A DNA stretch of 64,000 nt. It comes from Bathynomus jamesi (lineage: Eukaryota > Arthropoda > Malacostraca > Isopoda > Cirolanidae). The notes under the pieces are model-generated. The model saw nothing but the letters and a program-made list of their open reading frames with translations, did no database searches and was not told where the DNA came from. Where the stretch lies: NCBI GenBank assembly GCA_023014485.1, contig JAJOZX010012301.1, positions 5,001 to 69,000 on the forward strand. The letters are read 5' to 3'. The position numbers were made by a program, and so were the translations under genes. Shown here in pieces: positions 1 to 10,434 of the stretch (position 1 is its first letter; the number at the start of each line of letters is the position of its first letter).

Positions 1-38
1 AGTCTATTATTTGTGCTTTCAATATTTTATTGGAACCT

Positions 39-65
39 CTGATGATAGAAGATGGACTTCCGAAA
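39..65 (+). ncRNA. Candidate hammerhead ribozyme core
   Basis: The box CTGATGA (39-45) is followed by a short hairpin (GAAG ... CUUC) and then CGAAAC (61-66), the order expected of a hammerhead core. The surrounding 1-95 bp resembles the repeat end at 13.98 kb, where a similar core precedes 'CGTTGG'. It may be the end of another Penelope-like element. Stem I and the cleavage site could not be established, so this is tentative. Confidence 0.33.
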
Positions 66-104
66 CGTTGGGAAATAAAATTGTATAGGAAGGCTTGGTG
101 GTTC

Positions 105-125
105 ATATATCTATCTATATCTATA

Positions 126-160
<35 letters not shown>
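105..160. repeat. (CTATAT)n / (TA)n microsatellite
   Basis: A run of CTATAT and then TA dinucleotides ends in ACACACC. It lies at the 3' edge of the window, about 100 bp past the last fibronectin exon in the direction of the host gene. Confidence 0.9.
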
Positions 161-164
<4 letters not shown>

Positions 165-260
165 CAGGACATTTTTATTTTCAAGAGATAATTCGGAAGC
201 AAGGAATATAATGAGCAATCAAGTATTATTATTATTATTTGTAAAAACTTGCCCACTTAC

Positions 261-451
261 TCATTCGATTTTCTGCGACCTTGAGGGTGAACGCTTCTAA
301 AGAGATAGGTACTGAAGAGCCCTTTTTGTTTAGGGCTGTTACTCTGACGACGTAGTCTCCCCCTGGGGCCAGACCCTCTACTGTAAATACGGGCATCATA
401 CCCTCAAGTACTCTAACTGGGGATTCCAAACCACCGGTGAATATTTCGGCT
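261..451 (-). CDS. Sidestep-like IgSF receptor, exon encoding second half of fibronectin III domain
   Basis: This internal exon is read on the minus strand. The acceptor TTCTTTTCAG lies just upstream of 451 and the donor GTAAGT (260-255) follows 261. The 191 bp translate as one completing base, 63 codons and one hanging base. The peptide has the fibronectin III C-half pattern L-A-P-G-G-D-Y-V-V-R-V-T-A-L-N-K-K-G-S. Its first base completes an Arg codon begun by the exon at 8640-8745, so the join reads GLTQSF-R-AEIFTGG, typical of the single fibronectin domain of sidestep-type receptors. In that family this domain sits outside the cell next to the membrane and is followed by a transmembrane helix, which must lie beyond position 1. 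The exon is intact. The paralogue cannot be named, because arthropods have several side genes. Confidence 0.85.
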
Positions 452-708
452 CTGAAAAGAATTGGTAAACGTTGAGCTGATACCCAATATTTGTTACACG
501 AGTGAAAAAGTGAAAAGTGAGTAAGCGTTTCGAAGACTGCGGTGTCCATCTTCAGTAGCTAAAATAGACAAGAATTTACACTTAATTTTAGTTTTCTGTA
601 ACGAAAATACTTTAAAAATTATATTTAAAAACAAGAGTGAATAGCAATAAAAAGATTACAGCACAAAAAATCTGCTACCGACCTCAGTGTTGAAGTAGAC
701 AGAATATA
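452..708. other. Intronic stretch without recognised features
   Basis: AT-rich intron between the fibronectin exon and the first transposon. The only item seen is the polypyrimidine tract and acceptor just 5' of the exon. Confidence 0.6.
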
Positions 709-1352
709 CAAGGTTGCCACAAAGTCCCGTTACCCCCTTGGGAAATTATTCGAATGACAAAATAGTGTTGCACATACAATCTTTATGATGAAAATCACAT
801 AAGGCTTTTGTCATTTTGCAAGCGTACTATTAACTGTCCAATGGATCAGTATGTGCTCCTTCATTCTCGTAACAGAGAAATAATTCGCCTCCACGTTCTA
901 TCGGACATTTTTCGAAGCAGCCGAGTCGCACAGCTCTTTTGAGCTAATCAATGGTGTTATAACGCTGCTGTGCCACAATTTCCTTTATGAAACCCCATAG
1001 GGAATTGTCGGAAGTGGAGAGGTCAGGGCTTCGAGGTGGCCAGGCAAGTGGGGCTAGCAACACAGGTGATCCACGGCCAATCCAACGTCCTGGTAAAACT
1101 TCATTGAGGTATTCCCTTACTGCTATGGCCTAATGTGGCGGTGCCCCATCTTGTTGAAACCAACAATCATTCTTTATTCGAAGATTATCCAGCTGGGGTA
1201 CGAACCAGTTCCTCAACTTTTCCAGGTATCTGTGTTCATTAAGCACGCCATCAAAGAAATATAGTCCAAACAATCGTTTGCTGTCCATTCCTGCCCATAA
1301 CATTGTCATACGATTCATTTCTCTAGGGGGTAACGGGACTTTGTGGCCACCC
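709..1352 (-). mobile_element. Truncated Tc1/mariner-superfamily element
   Basis: Terminal inverted repeats GGCCACAAAGTCCCGTTACC face each other at about 712-740 and 1325-1352, each next to TA. The interior reads on the minus strand as the C-terminal half of an IS630/Tc1/mariner transposase. It includes FFDGVLNEHRYLEKLR, a FQQDGAPPH catalytic-Asp motif (ends near 1133), and a 'WPPRSPDLS' plus 'LWGFIKE' segment further down. Stops and frame changes interrupt it, and the N-terminal DNA-binding half is missing, so it is an internally deleted, inactive copy. Its right end is 4 bp from the Tigger element. Confidence 0.8.
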
Positions 1353-1356
1353 TATA

Positions 1357-3919
1357 CAGTAAATCCCGATATCACGGACACTGTATATAACGGACCTCGG
1401 CTTTAACTGACACACTGTAATATAGTAACCTTGTCCAAAAGGGTCAGACTCCGGTCCGTTACAGCCAAACATATGCCGCATGCCGCATGCCGTTCGCATG
1501 CCGTACGGACGCCTTTCTTTACTATCGGCCAGCCCGCCAGGCATCACGCGGTCGCCCCAGTTTGAACGAGTCTCTCGTCTTGTAAACACCACCCGTTCTC
1601 CAAAGTGACCATATTCTGACCTCTATTTGCGCTTTTATTACGCCAGAAACACGTCTAAAGGTCGAAAGGTTGCTACCTCCTCAACACCCAAGTAAAAGAG
1701 GCAGATATTATCTCTGAGTATGAAGTTAGAAGTGATAGAAAAATACGAACGTGGTGTGCCTATCTGTCAGTTCATGTAAACTTATAATCTTCGTAAGTCG
1801 CCCTATATTACATAATAAGGGCTAAGGACAAACTGCAAAGTTTACCGAAGAAAGTGGAAGGAAATGAGAGTGCAGAAAATTACCCTTTGAAGGTTTAGAT
1901 GAGGCAGTTTACAAGTGGTATACGCAGGAGCGAGCTGAACGTGTCCCAGTGCGTGGTGTGGACATCCAGGCTGCTGCTGAGCGCCATGCTGTGCACTTGG
2001 GCCACACAGGATTTAAATGTAGTGGTGGTTGGCTCCACAGATTTAGAAGGCGCCACGGTATAGTAAATAAAGCGATCACTGGCGAACTTCTAAGTGCGGA
2101 CACTGAGACTGTGGCGCCTTTTGTGGAGGAGCTCAGGAAGATTATTGCCGACAACGTGCACCACTTTCAGCTCTACAATGTTGATGAAACTGGGTTGTAA
2201 TGGCGATCTCTGCCCAGTAACACCCACGCCTCTAAGAAATCACAGAGTACACCTGGACGGAAGACCTTGAAGGATCGCATCTCCATCCTGGTGTGTGCCA
2301 ATGCGGATGGCTCACATCGTATACGGCCAGTGATGGTGGTCAAGAGCCGTCGCCCTCGAGCCATCAAGGATATTATGAGCTCTCTCCCGGTTGAATATTA
2401 TGGTCACCCTTCTACGTGGTTCAACCATGAGATATTCCTTCACTGCTTTGAGAAGGTCTTTGTCCCCGAGGTGAGACGGTACCAGATGAGGACCTATGGT
2501 ATACCAGAAGTAGTCGTCAAGGCTGTCCTTCTGGACAATGCTCCTGCCCACCCTGCCAGCAGACACCTCACCAGCAAGGATGGAAGGATCAGGGCAATCT
2601 TCCTCCCAGCCAACACTACATCTCTGATCCAGCCCATGGACCAGGGAATAATAGAGCTGCAAGAGGCTGTACTGCAACAAGTACCTCCACAAGTGCCTGG
2701 TGGTTGGAGGATGGAATGGACGAGGAGGGTTAGGTTGACACAATGGGCAAGAAGATCCTTGATAACTTCAAGGCCTACAGTATCAAGGACGCCATTTTTA
2801 ACTGGACTGAAGCTTGGAAGAAAGTGCCCCTGAACACCGTTAAGGATGGGTGGATGAAGCTGCTTGATATCCCCAAAGCTCTGGGCAACTTTGATGGTTT
2901 CAAGGCGGAAAACTTTGCCCACCTGTTGTAGGATGCAGGTCAAGGTGACGTGACAGAGGAGGTGGTGGAAGAATGGTTGGGAGGATGATGCAGATGTGCT
3001 TGGATATCACTATATGACAGGGGAGGAGATAGCACATAATGTTTCTACCTTGTCTGATCAAGGCCAGGAGGAGGCTGAGGATGAGGAGGCACCCAAATCA
3101 TCACTGGCTGTGGGTGTTCAAGCTGCTGACATTCTGCTCAAAATAATTGATCAAACGGGCGGAAAGTACAGCAGTTACTATGAAATGATCAGGTTGAGGA
3201 TGGAATTCATGTACGACCAGCAGCAGAAGAAAGTGCGGCAGAAAATCAGCACCGTTTTCAAGCCTCTTCCTCCTGCAAGGAAGTGCAAGCCCTCTGAGAG
3301 TGTCACTGATGCAAGGAATGACACCACCACCACCACCTGTCTCTGTCCTCCACCTCTACAACCTTAGACATGTCAACTATCCCCGCACCCACTCCTGAGC
3401 CTCCTTTGGACATATTTGTGGAAGACAGTGACTAGTGGGCAATGCTGTATTGATAAGTGTCCCTGCACATAATGTATGTAAATAAGTATATATAAATAAT
3501 TAATAAGTTAATGTAAGTGTACCACTACAGTGGAAGTAAATATGTACAGATAAATAATCAATAAATTAATGTTAAGTGCATCTGTACAGTGGCAAATCAA
3601 GGGCTGGAGACAGGCTTAATATGGTCTCTTCCAGAAAGGACATCTGTGAGCATCGTCAAGTAAGCATTAAGTGTTACAATACATACAGTACAATACTGTA
3701 TCTTGTTTTATTGATAAATATCATTATTAGGTTGATAAATACAGCCTGGTATCTTTTTTTTTTAGCTTTTTTGACCCACTTGTTCACTTCGGACTACGTT
3801 TGGTATATAATGGACCGAGTCCGTTATATACCAAACTAGTCCGGATCTGCATATAACGGACTTTCGGTTTTTACGGGCCGGGCTTCCCCCAATTAGTCCG
3901 TTATATCGGAGGTTTACTG
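1357..3919 (+). mobile_element. Tigger/pogo DNA transposon, complete ends, dead gene
   Basis: The ends are CAGTAAATCCCGATATCACG at 1357 and, inverted, CAGTAAACCTCCGATATAAC ending at 3919. Both are flanked by TA (1355-1356 and 3920-3921), as expected of pogo-type insertion. The 2.56-kb length fits a full-size Tigger element. The inverted ends carry extra 'ATAACGGAC' blocks inside (1387-1400 and near 3790-3900). Confidence 0.88.
1690..3400 (+). pseudogene. Tigger/jerky-type DDE transposase, inactivated
   Basis: Fragments in several frames match a CENP-B/jerky-type transposase. There is a start region MKLEVIEKYERG (1721) cut by a stop, then a CENP-B helix-turn-helix block with KCSGGWLHRFRRRHGI (near 2016-2063). 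The catalytic core shows NVDETGL, VLLDNAPAH and PMDQG, carrying the three acidic residues of the pogo DDD triad. An in-frame TAA at 2198-2200 follows DETGL and a frameshift lies near 2670-2740. The C-terminal part resumes with KKILDNFKAYSIKDAIFNW and runs as an acidic tail to about 3367. In an intact copy the enzyme would cut and paste the element; this copy cannot. Confidence 0.85.
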
Positions 3920-3921
3920 TA

Positions 3922-4012
3922 ATTTAAATAATAGACAGAAACCAACTTGTTGGGTGGCTGGTAGTTTATGGAGATGGTTGAAATTAGGTCTTAATGAACA
4001 CTTCCTCCACAA
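3922..4012. other. Short spacer, no recognised feature
   Basis: Intronic sequence between Tigger and the SINE. Confidence 0.5.
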
Positions 4013-4290
4013 AGCTTGTGGTTAGCGTCGCTGACTACGACTCCATCGGCCCCGGGTTCGAGACCCGACCGGCAGCCGGCGCGCAGAAAAACCCAGCTGT
4101 TCATCTTTCCACACAATAAAGAAAGTGGTTGGTAGATAAATGGGTACCCTAGGTGGCCTAGTGGTTAAGACGCTGGGCTGCTGATGGGGCGTGGTTCGGA
4201 TTCCACGTTAAACTGTAGGTCCAAGGTGGAGTGAAAAGCTTGACCTTCGTCAGAATGAATAATTCGGGCGGAAGCTAACCACAGGTTTAC
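4013..4290 (+). repeat. tRNA-derived dimeric SINE, short form, 5' truncated
   Basis: The first tRNA-like unit has a B box in CCCCGGGTTCGAGACCCG and the A box truncated. The linker AGCTGTTCATC ... GGTTGGTAGATAAATGGG leads to a second tRNA-like unit with A box TGGCCTAGTGGTTAAGACGC. The body then runs through CGTGGTTCGGATTCCACGTT to the tail GTCAGAATGAATAATTCGGG. The B box of the second unit is missing (the short variant). Other copies are at 10063, 24498, 58233 and 63803. Confidence 0.82.
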
Positions 4291-4439
4291 CAAAAGTATT
4301 AAAGAATATGCGAAAAGTGCCAGAAAACGTTAAAAATGAGAACATTTTGGATCACCCTGTATACATACGAGGCATGCCGTATTTTCACATCTGAAGGGGA
4401 TGCAGTGGTTACCAAGATTTTAATTCCTTGGGCGTAAAT

Positions 4440-4590
4440 GCGTGACAGTAATGCTTACCAACTACCACCAACTCAAGGCAGTGCCCGTGTCTCAGTGGGT
4501 AACACAGTTTCCCTATAAGCGTAGTGAAGACACTGAGGTCAGGGCTCGACTCCCGATGGTACTGGTTAGTGCTCCAACTTTTGGGGAAAT
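4440..4590 (+). repeat. Possible tRNA-like SINE head
   Basis: The segment TCAGTGGGTAACACAG followed 40 bp later by GGCTCGACTCCCG resembles A and B boxes of a tRNA-type Pol III promoter. No tail or second copy was recognised, so this is weak. Confidence 0.25.
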
Positions 4591-5339
4591 TTTCCTAGAT
4601 TGGAAAATTTGGATGGTTCTCGGGATAGATCTAGGGAAATTGAATTTTCTGCGGAAATCTTGGGAATTCTTCAATTTATCAGAGAATACTTAGGGAATAT
4701 CAGTTGTTTTGGGAAAATAACTATAAAGAGCAAACTTTTGTCAACTGTTTCTGGCGCGCGGATCACAACTTCAAACATTCCACCTGGACACAGAACGTGA
4801 AAACAGTCACCATCTGGTGAGGCAGCCTTCTAAACTACCAGTTTAGAACACGCGCAACCATTTGTTATGCCATTGCGCAATTTGGTTGGTTTTTAGGAAA
4901 TATGCCGTGTTTTATTTAAATAAATAACTTTATATATGCCCAAAACCAGAAATACTATTTGTTCTACCATTTTGATATGTATATTTCCTCATAACCAACT
5001 AAATATCATTAGTCTAATTTATATAAATAACTTTATATATACGGTATTTGTAAATTTATTATAATCGAATAGCATTCAGTCACTTACACCAATTCTCTGT
5101 GCCAACCATTTTTTTTTTTCATAGTGAAGCTATGAGTAGTTTTAAGTAAGTTTAATGGTAGTAATGCGCGTTAGATTTATGCAATTCTATATTTTCTGCG
5201 CAAGTTTTCGTAATTTTGACTATTTTTGTTCAATTTATAATATGAAATTGTATAACAACCTTATTTCAACCTAAACTCAATGAACAAATGATATTTAAAC
5301 TTGCAACCATTATTAAAAATCATTAAAAACTGCACATAT
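4591..5339. other. Intronic stretch without recognised features
   Basis: AT-rich sequence. No ORF with family resemblance and no inverted repeat seen. Confidence 0.5.
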
Positions 5340-5343
5340 TTAA

Positions 5344-5431
5344 CCCTTTAAGGACGACTGGTACAAATTGGTAACGTTTCAAATACACGCATTCATAACT
5401 TAAACCTACCAAAAATTCAGGACTTAAAGGG
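5344..5431. mobile_element. Tiny TTAA-flanked MITE (piggyBac-type ends)
   Basis: TTAA (5340-5343), then CCCTTTAAGGACG, and at the other end TTAAAGGG followed by TTAA (5432-5435). The TTAA duplication with CCCTTTAA ends is typical of piggyBac-derived MITEs. The interior GTAACGTTTCAAATAC recurs near 44660 in a relative. Confidence 0.6.
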
Positions 5432-5435
5432 TTAA

Positions 5436-6182
5436 GAGGAAACGTATTTGGGAATTTGTTCAATCTAGGGAATTTTGGACCTCTGTCTCGAGAATTCCTA
5501 GTGTTGGTAATAATAATAATCCAGAAATTAGTGCAATACGCCAAGTTCGTCAGGCAGGATTGCTGTGCCATTTGCTGCCAATACTCAGTCATTATTACCA
5601 ACCACTCAACAAATTAAATTTAAACATTAAGCAGAAACCAGTTTTATCCACTTCCAGGAGAGCTGTGTGTGTGTGCACACACACACCCAATTTACATCTT
5701 TCAAATAAACGTACAGACAGTCGATGGCATAAATGATTACTTACAGTTGTAACTTTCAACGATAAACCTAAAACCAAAACAAACAAACGCAAACAACAAA
5801 CAAACAAATAAATAAATAAATAAATAAAAAATAAACAAAAATTTCGTTACAGTCTCAAATTCCTCGTCTTCCAATCTTAAAAACACAGACGCCATTTTTC
5901 ATTTTTGAAGACCATTTTTGAAAGACATTTCAGGAAGAATAGGGTTGATAGATTCACTTCGAATCTAACACTGATGTATTCCATTGTATGATTGGTGTAT
6001 CGGAAATTCCCTAGGCAGAATGTGAACTCGTCCCTGATTGGCTGGTTACAGATTTCTACCAGCTTATAAAAGAGCAGCACTCAATTGATATGTCGTTGGT
6101 GAGATTTTATATTTTACTTTGTAAAATAGAATATTTGCATAAATGTTGCGAATCTGGGCACGTTTTACATACACACACACAC

Positions 6183-6223
<41 letters not shown>

Positions 6224-7650
6224 ATATATATATCCCTCTTTACTTGTGGGATTTAATGGAAGAGAATTGCTCTCTACTCTCATGCTGTTCTAATGACCTA
6301 TCACGCATGGATACTAAGTGATTTGACTGAGGGATGTACATGAAGACAGTTACTGACATGCCAAAAGAGAGGCTATTTGGTACATTAATATACGTTGTAT
6401 TAAGCAGTTATTCTGGCAAGATTTTAAACAGTTTTGGGTGTCGTTTCCCAATCAAATTTTTCATCATCGTTCTCAAGTCTCGTCGTCCCGTTTCCTTGGG
6501 AACGATATAGAAACCTTCCTGAAGGTAATCGTAAAAACGAAATAAAAACACGTTGGAATTAAGAACGGATTTTGGGTATTTTCTGTTTTTAATGTTATGT
6601 ATCGTTGAAGGCGTCTTTCCACTGACGACAACTTCAGAGAGATTTCACGCGTGACGAATAACGAGCATCGTTTGTTCTTATCATTTACACGTAAAGGTTC
6701 TTGAAAGGGCTTCGATATTTGCAATATTTCATTTCCTTTGCGGATTGGTGAGAACAGTTAACGAGATAACCAAACTCTTCTATAATTTGAGTACGATGTT
6801 ATAAAGACTCCAAGTTTCCTTACGATTTCCCTTCACTCTTTTTGTTTTTAGTACTGTAATTTTGTCTCAATTCTGCGTTTATTGACATTATTACTGTTGG
6901 ATCTTTGACTTCGTATTTGATGGAATGAGCGTGATTCTGCTTTTTTTTTATCCTTTGTAATTCCGTGCTTCTGTCTTGTTAAAGAAATTTAAATTTATCA
7001 TCATTGAACTTCTTGTTTTCTTCGGCCCAGTGAAATAATGTTGGTATAAAAAAAAATGTATGAAATGATATCCCATCTTAATATACTGTAGATCTGGGGA
7101 CTCTCGAGTTGGGGACTTGGATGAAATGACTAGTATTTTTCCATTTGTCAAAACCCATAAAAATGTACAATTTACTCGTTTTAACACACAATACAAATGA
7201 CTCCAAGATGGATGCACGCTGTGGAAAATAATTTTTTATTTACGTGCAATCATAAAAATTTAACATATATCAGAACTTCCAATTGTAATAAATACAAATG
7301 ATTTTTAAATAAGTAAATTTGTTTTTTGGGGCACAATTTCAAAATTCATGCCTGTACTGACAATTTCCCATAATTTTTGTCCAATGTTCGTGAAGCGAAA
7401 CATGTAAATTATAAACGTGTTTGATTCAATATGAAAAAAATTAATGATGCTGATCTCTCTCTAGTGTAACCACATTTGGCCTAATTCTGTGTATGGTAAT
7501 ATCACAGTTTAACACAAATTCTCTGTAAATGACACCAGTGATAAAACTGGGCGTAAACTCTTTTTAATATATTAACCTTCATATACGAGTGTATATATAT
7601 GTATGTATAAATATATATATATATGGGAATGAACTCAGAATGGTTCCCTG
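5436..7650. other. Long intronic stretch without recognised genes
   Basis: Only a compound microsatellite, (AC)n(GT)n(TA)n at about 6170-6225, stands out. Short ORFs here (for example 6473-6724 minus) show no family resemblance and have no splice context. Confidence 0.5.
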
Positions 7651-8238
7651 AGGTTTTTTATGATACACAGACCGTGTATGGAACAAGGAACTCTTGTAGG
7701 AAAATTAAATCCACTATAATCCGAATAACTAATGGTAAGTGACAAACACTATATTTTTTTTTCATGATGCTAGCCGGACGTGGGCAACGGGTCACTCGCA
7801 AAGAGGTCCCAAAAATATAGCTTCCCTCACCAGCTATCTGCAAAGCAGATAGGATCCAGCTTTGGTACAGGATCTAGGGTCTAAAGCAGCCTAGCCCTGC
7901 TACATTTAGAACCTCAATATAAGCCAAAGACTCGCTGCCTTCACGTCAGATTGAATACATCAAAGAAAAAGGGGTAACTATTATATTTTTAGCCAAACAC
8001 CAAAACTTAAACCTCAACTGGCAGAATTGAGCGTCCACTTTTCAAGGCACATATTCAAGGCTATATTTATGGGACCTCTTTGCGAGTGACCCGTTGCCCA
8101 CGTCGGGCTAACATCATGAAAAAAAATAAAAATATAGTGTTTGTCACTTACCATTAGTTATTCGGACGATAGTGGATTTAATTTTCCTACAAGAATTCCT
8201 TGTTCCATGCACGGTCTGTGTGTATCATATATAAACCT
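7651..8238. mobile_element. Non-autonomous element with about 170-bp inverted repeats
   Basis: The left arm AGGTTT..TATGATACACAGACC starts at 7651 and returns inverted up to 8238. The arms share long blocks such as CAACGGGTCACTCGCAAAGA and GTAAGTGACAAACACTATAT, and differ at scattered bases. About 250 bp of unrelated sequence separates them. No ORF is present and no clear target duplication was found, so the superfamily is open. Confidence 0.75.
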
Positions 8239-8487
8239 AGATTAATATCCAATCCTGAGTCCCTATACTCATTTGTTACTTTCTTGTCTGTACTGTATTA
8301 GTGACATTCTCTCAAATAAAAAAAAAAGGAATTGGTAAATTATATCAAAATATTGTGTACTCTTTATACGTTTTAGTATCCAATTTTAATTGCGTTTGTG
8401 GCACAAACAGTGTGGTTTCACAAGATTTAACATTTACGTATGTCATCACTCCATGTATCTTGCATCTATCTTTCATTTATTCATATT

Positions 8488-8592
8488 GATTTGTGACTTG
8501 ACTCGAGACTCGCCAAAACAGACTCAGACTTGACTCGAGACTCGCGTTTAAAGACTCGTGAATTGACTCGAGAGACTATAAAAATGACTTGA
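8488..8592. repeat. GACTCGAGACTCG minisatellite
   Basis: Two copies of a unit near 33 bp containing GACTTGACTCGAGACTCGC, then decayed partial copies (GAATTGACTCGAGAGACT). It lies just downstream, in gene direction, of the exon at 8640-8745. Confidence 0.7.
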
Positions 8593-8639
8593 AAATAAGT
8601 CTCCTAAGTACCCAAACACCCACAAACTTTTCTCTTTAC

Positions 8640-8745
8640 CTGAAGCTCTGCGTGAGTCCTCCGTCAGCGCCCGGTTTGCAAGTGATATGCAGGGAACCCG
8701 CAGACTGATTGGTAAGGACGCATTCTCTGACACTGTCTGGAGCAC
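8640..8745 (-). CDS. Sidestep-like IgSF receptor, exon encoding first half of fibronectin III domain
   Basis: A 106-bp exon bounded by acceptor ATCTTCAATCAG and donor GTAAAG (8639-8634). It supplies two bases to finish a Gly codon, 34 codons, and two bases of an Arg codon. The peptide APDSVRECVLTNQSAG..LHITCKPGADGGLTQ is the N-half of a fibronectin III domain. The cysteine pair (REC ... ITC) and the GxDGGLxQ-F motif are characteristic of sidestep-type receptors. Phases match on both sides (22662-22797 and 261-451), which strongly supports the exon although it is too short to be found as an ORF. It is intact and separated from its neighbours by introns of 13.9 and 8.2 kb. Confidence 0.85.
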
Positions 8746-8919
8746 CTGATTGAAGATGAAGAGGCCATTCAGAATTAAGATAGGATTTATGAGACACCAA
8801 AGTCGATTATAAAGGATTTTTTAAATCCTATATTTTTCTCCCTTAAGGTAAATAGGATTTGATTTAAGTGTCCTTCAAATGAAGTACTTTTATTGCATTT
8901 GACAGAATAATGTTATATA

Positions 8920-9275
8920 CAGGGTGTCCCATAAGTTCGGTCCCACAGGAAAATTAATTTTGAATTAAATTTACAAAAGTAATACATTGGAACTAAAACA
9001 AATGTTCAAATTGATGTCTAGTTTTGGGACCTTTTTTTTGGGTTGCAGGTAGAATAACGCGCAATAGTTAATATGGAAATGAGTTACGCTCCTCAGGAAA
9101 AGGCGGAGACCTTTTCCTCACGAGTGCAACTCACTTCCATGCTATTCTAGCTACAACAAAAAAAAAAAAGTTCCAAAACAAGACATCAATTTCAACATTT
9201 AGTTTTAATGTATTACTTTTGTAAATTTAACTTAAAATAAATTTTCCTTTGACACCGGATTTATGGGACACCCTG
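8920..9275. mobile_element. MITE family M1 (CAGGGTGTCCCATAAGT ends), long hairpin
   Basis: TA, then CAGGGTGTCCCATAAGTTCG, and inverted to 9275 followed by TA. The arms match along nearly the whole length around a centre containing CTCAGGAAAAGGCGGAGACC and its inverse. The single strand would form one hairpin of about 350 nt. Other copies are at 22944-23241 and 42258-42609. Confidence 0.85.
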
Positions 9276-9639
9276 TATACTGTACATTGTACACATGATC
9301 AATCGTACAGGTATATTCGAAATTTCCTGCATGTAGGATGAATGCGAGGTAATATTCAGCAGTTACGTGTATACAACCTACACTACAGAATCCATACAAG
9401 CTTTCGAACGTGTAAAGTTGTAAACGGTGCCCATAGATTTTTAAGTCAATTTACCCAATTTGAAGTTCAGTGATTGTTTCCAACTGTACGCTAATATGAA
9501 AAAGATCTCTAAATTTATGTATGTATAAACACCAGTACACATATATACCAGTTAAAAAGAGATCTGTACATTTATGTACACACTAGTCTGTTAAATTAAG
9601 TTTGTGTCAGCAAATAATGGGAATTTCAGGAGAGCCTGC
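9276..9639. other. Intronic stretch without recognised features
   Basis: No gene or repeat recognised. Confidence 0.5.
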
Positions 9640-9918
9640 AATACCAGTCTTTCGATAAATTCTCATCCCTTTCCTGCCCAACTTTCCTGACGCAAGGGTT
9701 AATCGTTATTCTTAATCTTTCATCTACTCAACTGGTAAACTCTGGAACAACCTTCCTCAACCCATCTTTCCCCCTCTCTATGACCTACAATCTTTCAAAC
9801 GCAGTGTCCAGGCATCTCGAAAACTTTGGACCTTGATTTCGGCTCTGTTCTTCTTCTTCTTTGGGGTGGGGCTTTTACGGGGACGTTCGCCCTTGGCCCA
9901 TCCTTCCTGCATAAAAAA
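9640..9918 (+). mobile_element. 3' end of a LINE-B copy (severely 5' truncated)
   Basis: The segment matches the end of the LINE at 32.8-35.5 kb: LVNSGTTFLNPSFP (frame disturbed), then the CAGGCATCTCGAAAACTTTG boundary, the tail GGACCTTGATTTCGGCTC, and CGTTCGCCCTTGGCCC..CCTTCCTGCAT, ending in A(10). A 5'-truncated copy with an A-rich tail is the normal result of target-primed reverse transcription. Confidence 0.7.
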
Positions 9919-10062
9919 AAAAGTACAAATAGGGCTGTAAAAATTTGGTCACAAATTTAGGAAGCCCGAGTGGCTTTAGTTTATGCCACTGAGATGAAGA
10001 AAATCCAGCATACAGGCAAAGCTCAGGTTTAACCATTAAATAATGTAATATGTGGAATAAGT

Positions 10063-10347
10063 GTGCCTCGGTGGTGATGTGGTTAGCATCGCTGACTACG
10101 AATCCATCCGCCCCGGGATCGAGACCCGGTGACGGCAGGCGGCGCGCAGCAAAAACCAGCTGTTCATCCTTCACACACAAAAAAATTGGTTGGTAGATAA
10201 ATGGGTACCCTGGGTAGCCTAATGGTTAAAACGCTGGGCTACTGGTGGGGCGTGGCTCGGATTCCACGTTAAACTGTAGGTCTAAGGTGAAGTGACAAGC
10301 TTGACCTTCGTCAGAATGAACAATTCGGGCGGAAGCAAAACCAAGGT
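10063..10347 (+). repeat. tRNA-derived dimeric SINE, short form
   Basis: It starts GTGCCTCGGTGGTGATGTGG, with A box and B box (CCCCGGGATCGAGACCCGG), then the AGCTGTTCATCC linker, the second tRNA-like unit (GGTAGCCTAATGGTTAAAAC), CGTGGCTCGGATTCCACGTT and the GTCAGAATGAACAATTCGGG tail. As in the copy at 4013, the second unit lacks its own B box. Confidence 0.85.
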
Positions 10348-10434
10348 CAACCACGATATTAATTTATAAGTATTTAATTGTGTGTATATTTGGTGTATAA
10401 TATCCATTATTTATCTACGTATAAATATACACAC

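Noticed and set aside
6473..6724. 83-residue minus-strand ORF
   Set aside because: No family resemblance, no splice sites and base composition like the surrounding intron.
10063..10200. Functional tRNA gene
   Set aside because: A and B boxes are present, but no complete acceptor stem pairs, and the sequence continues into a repeated SINE body.
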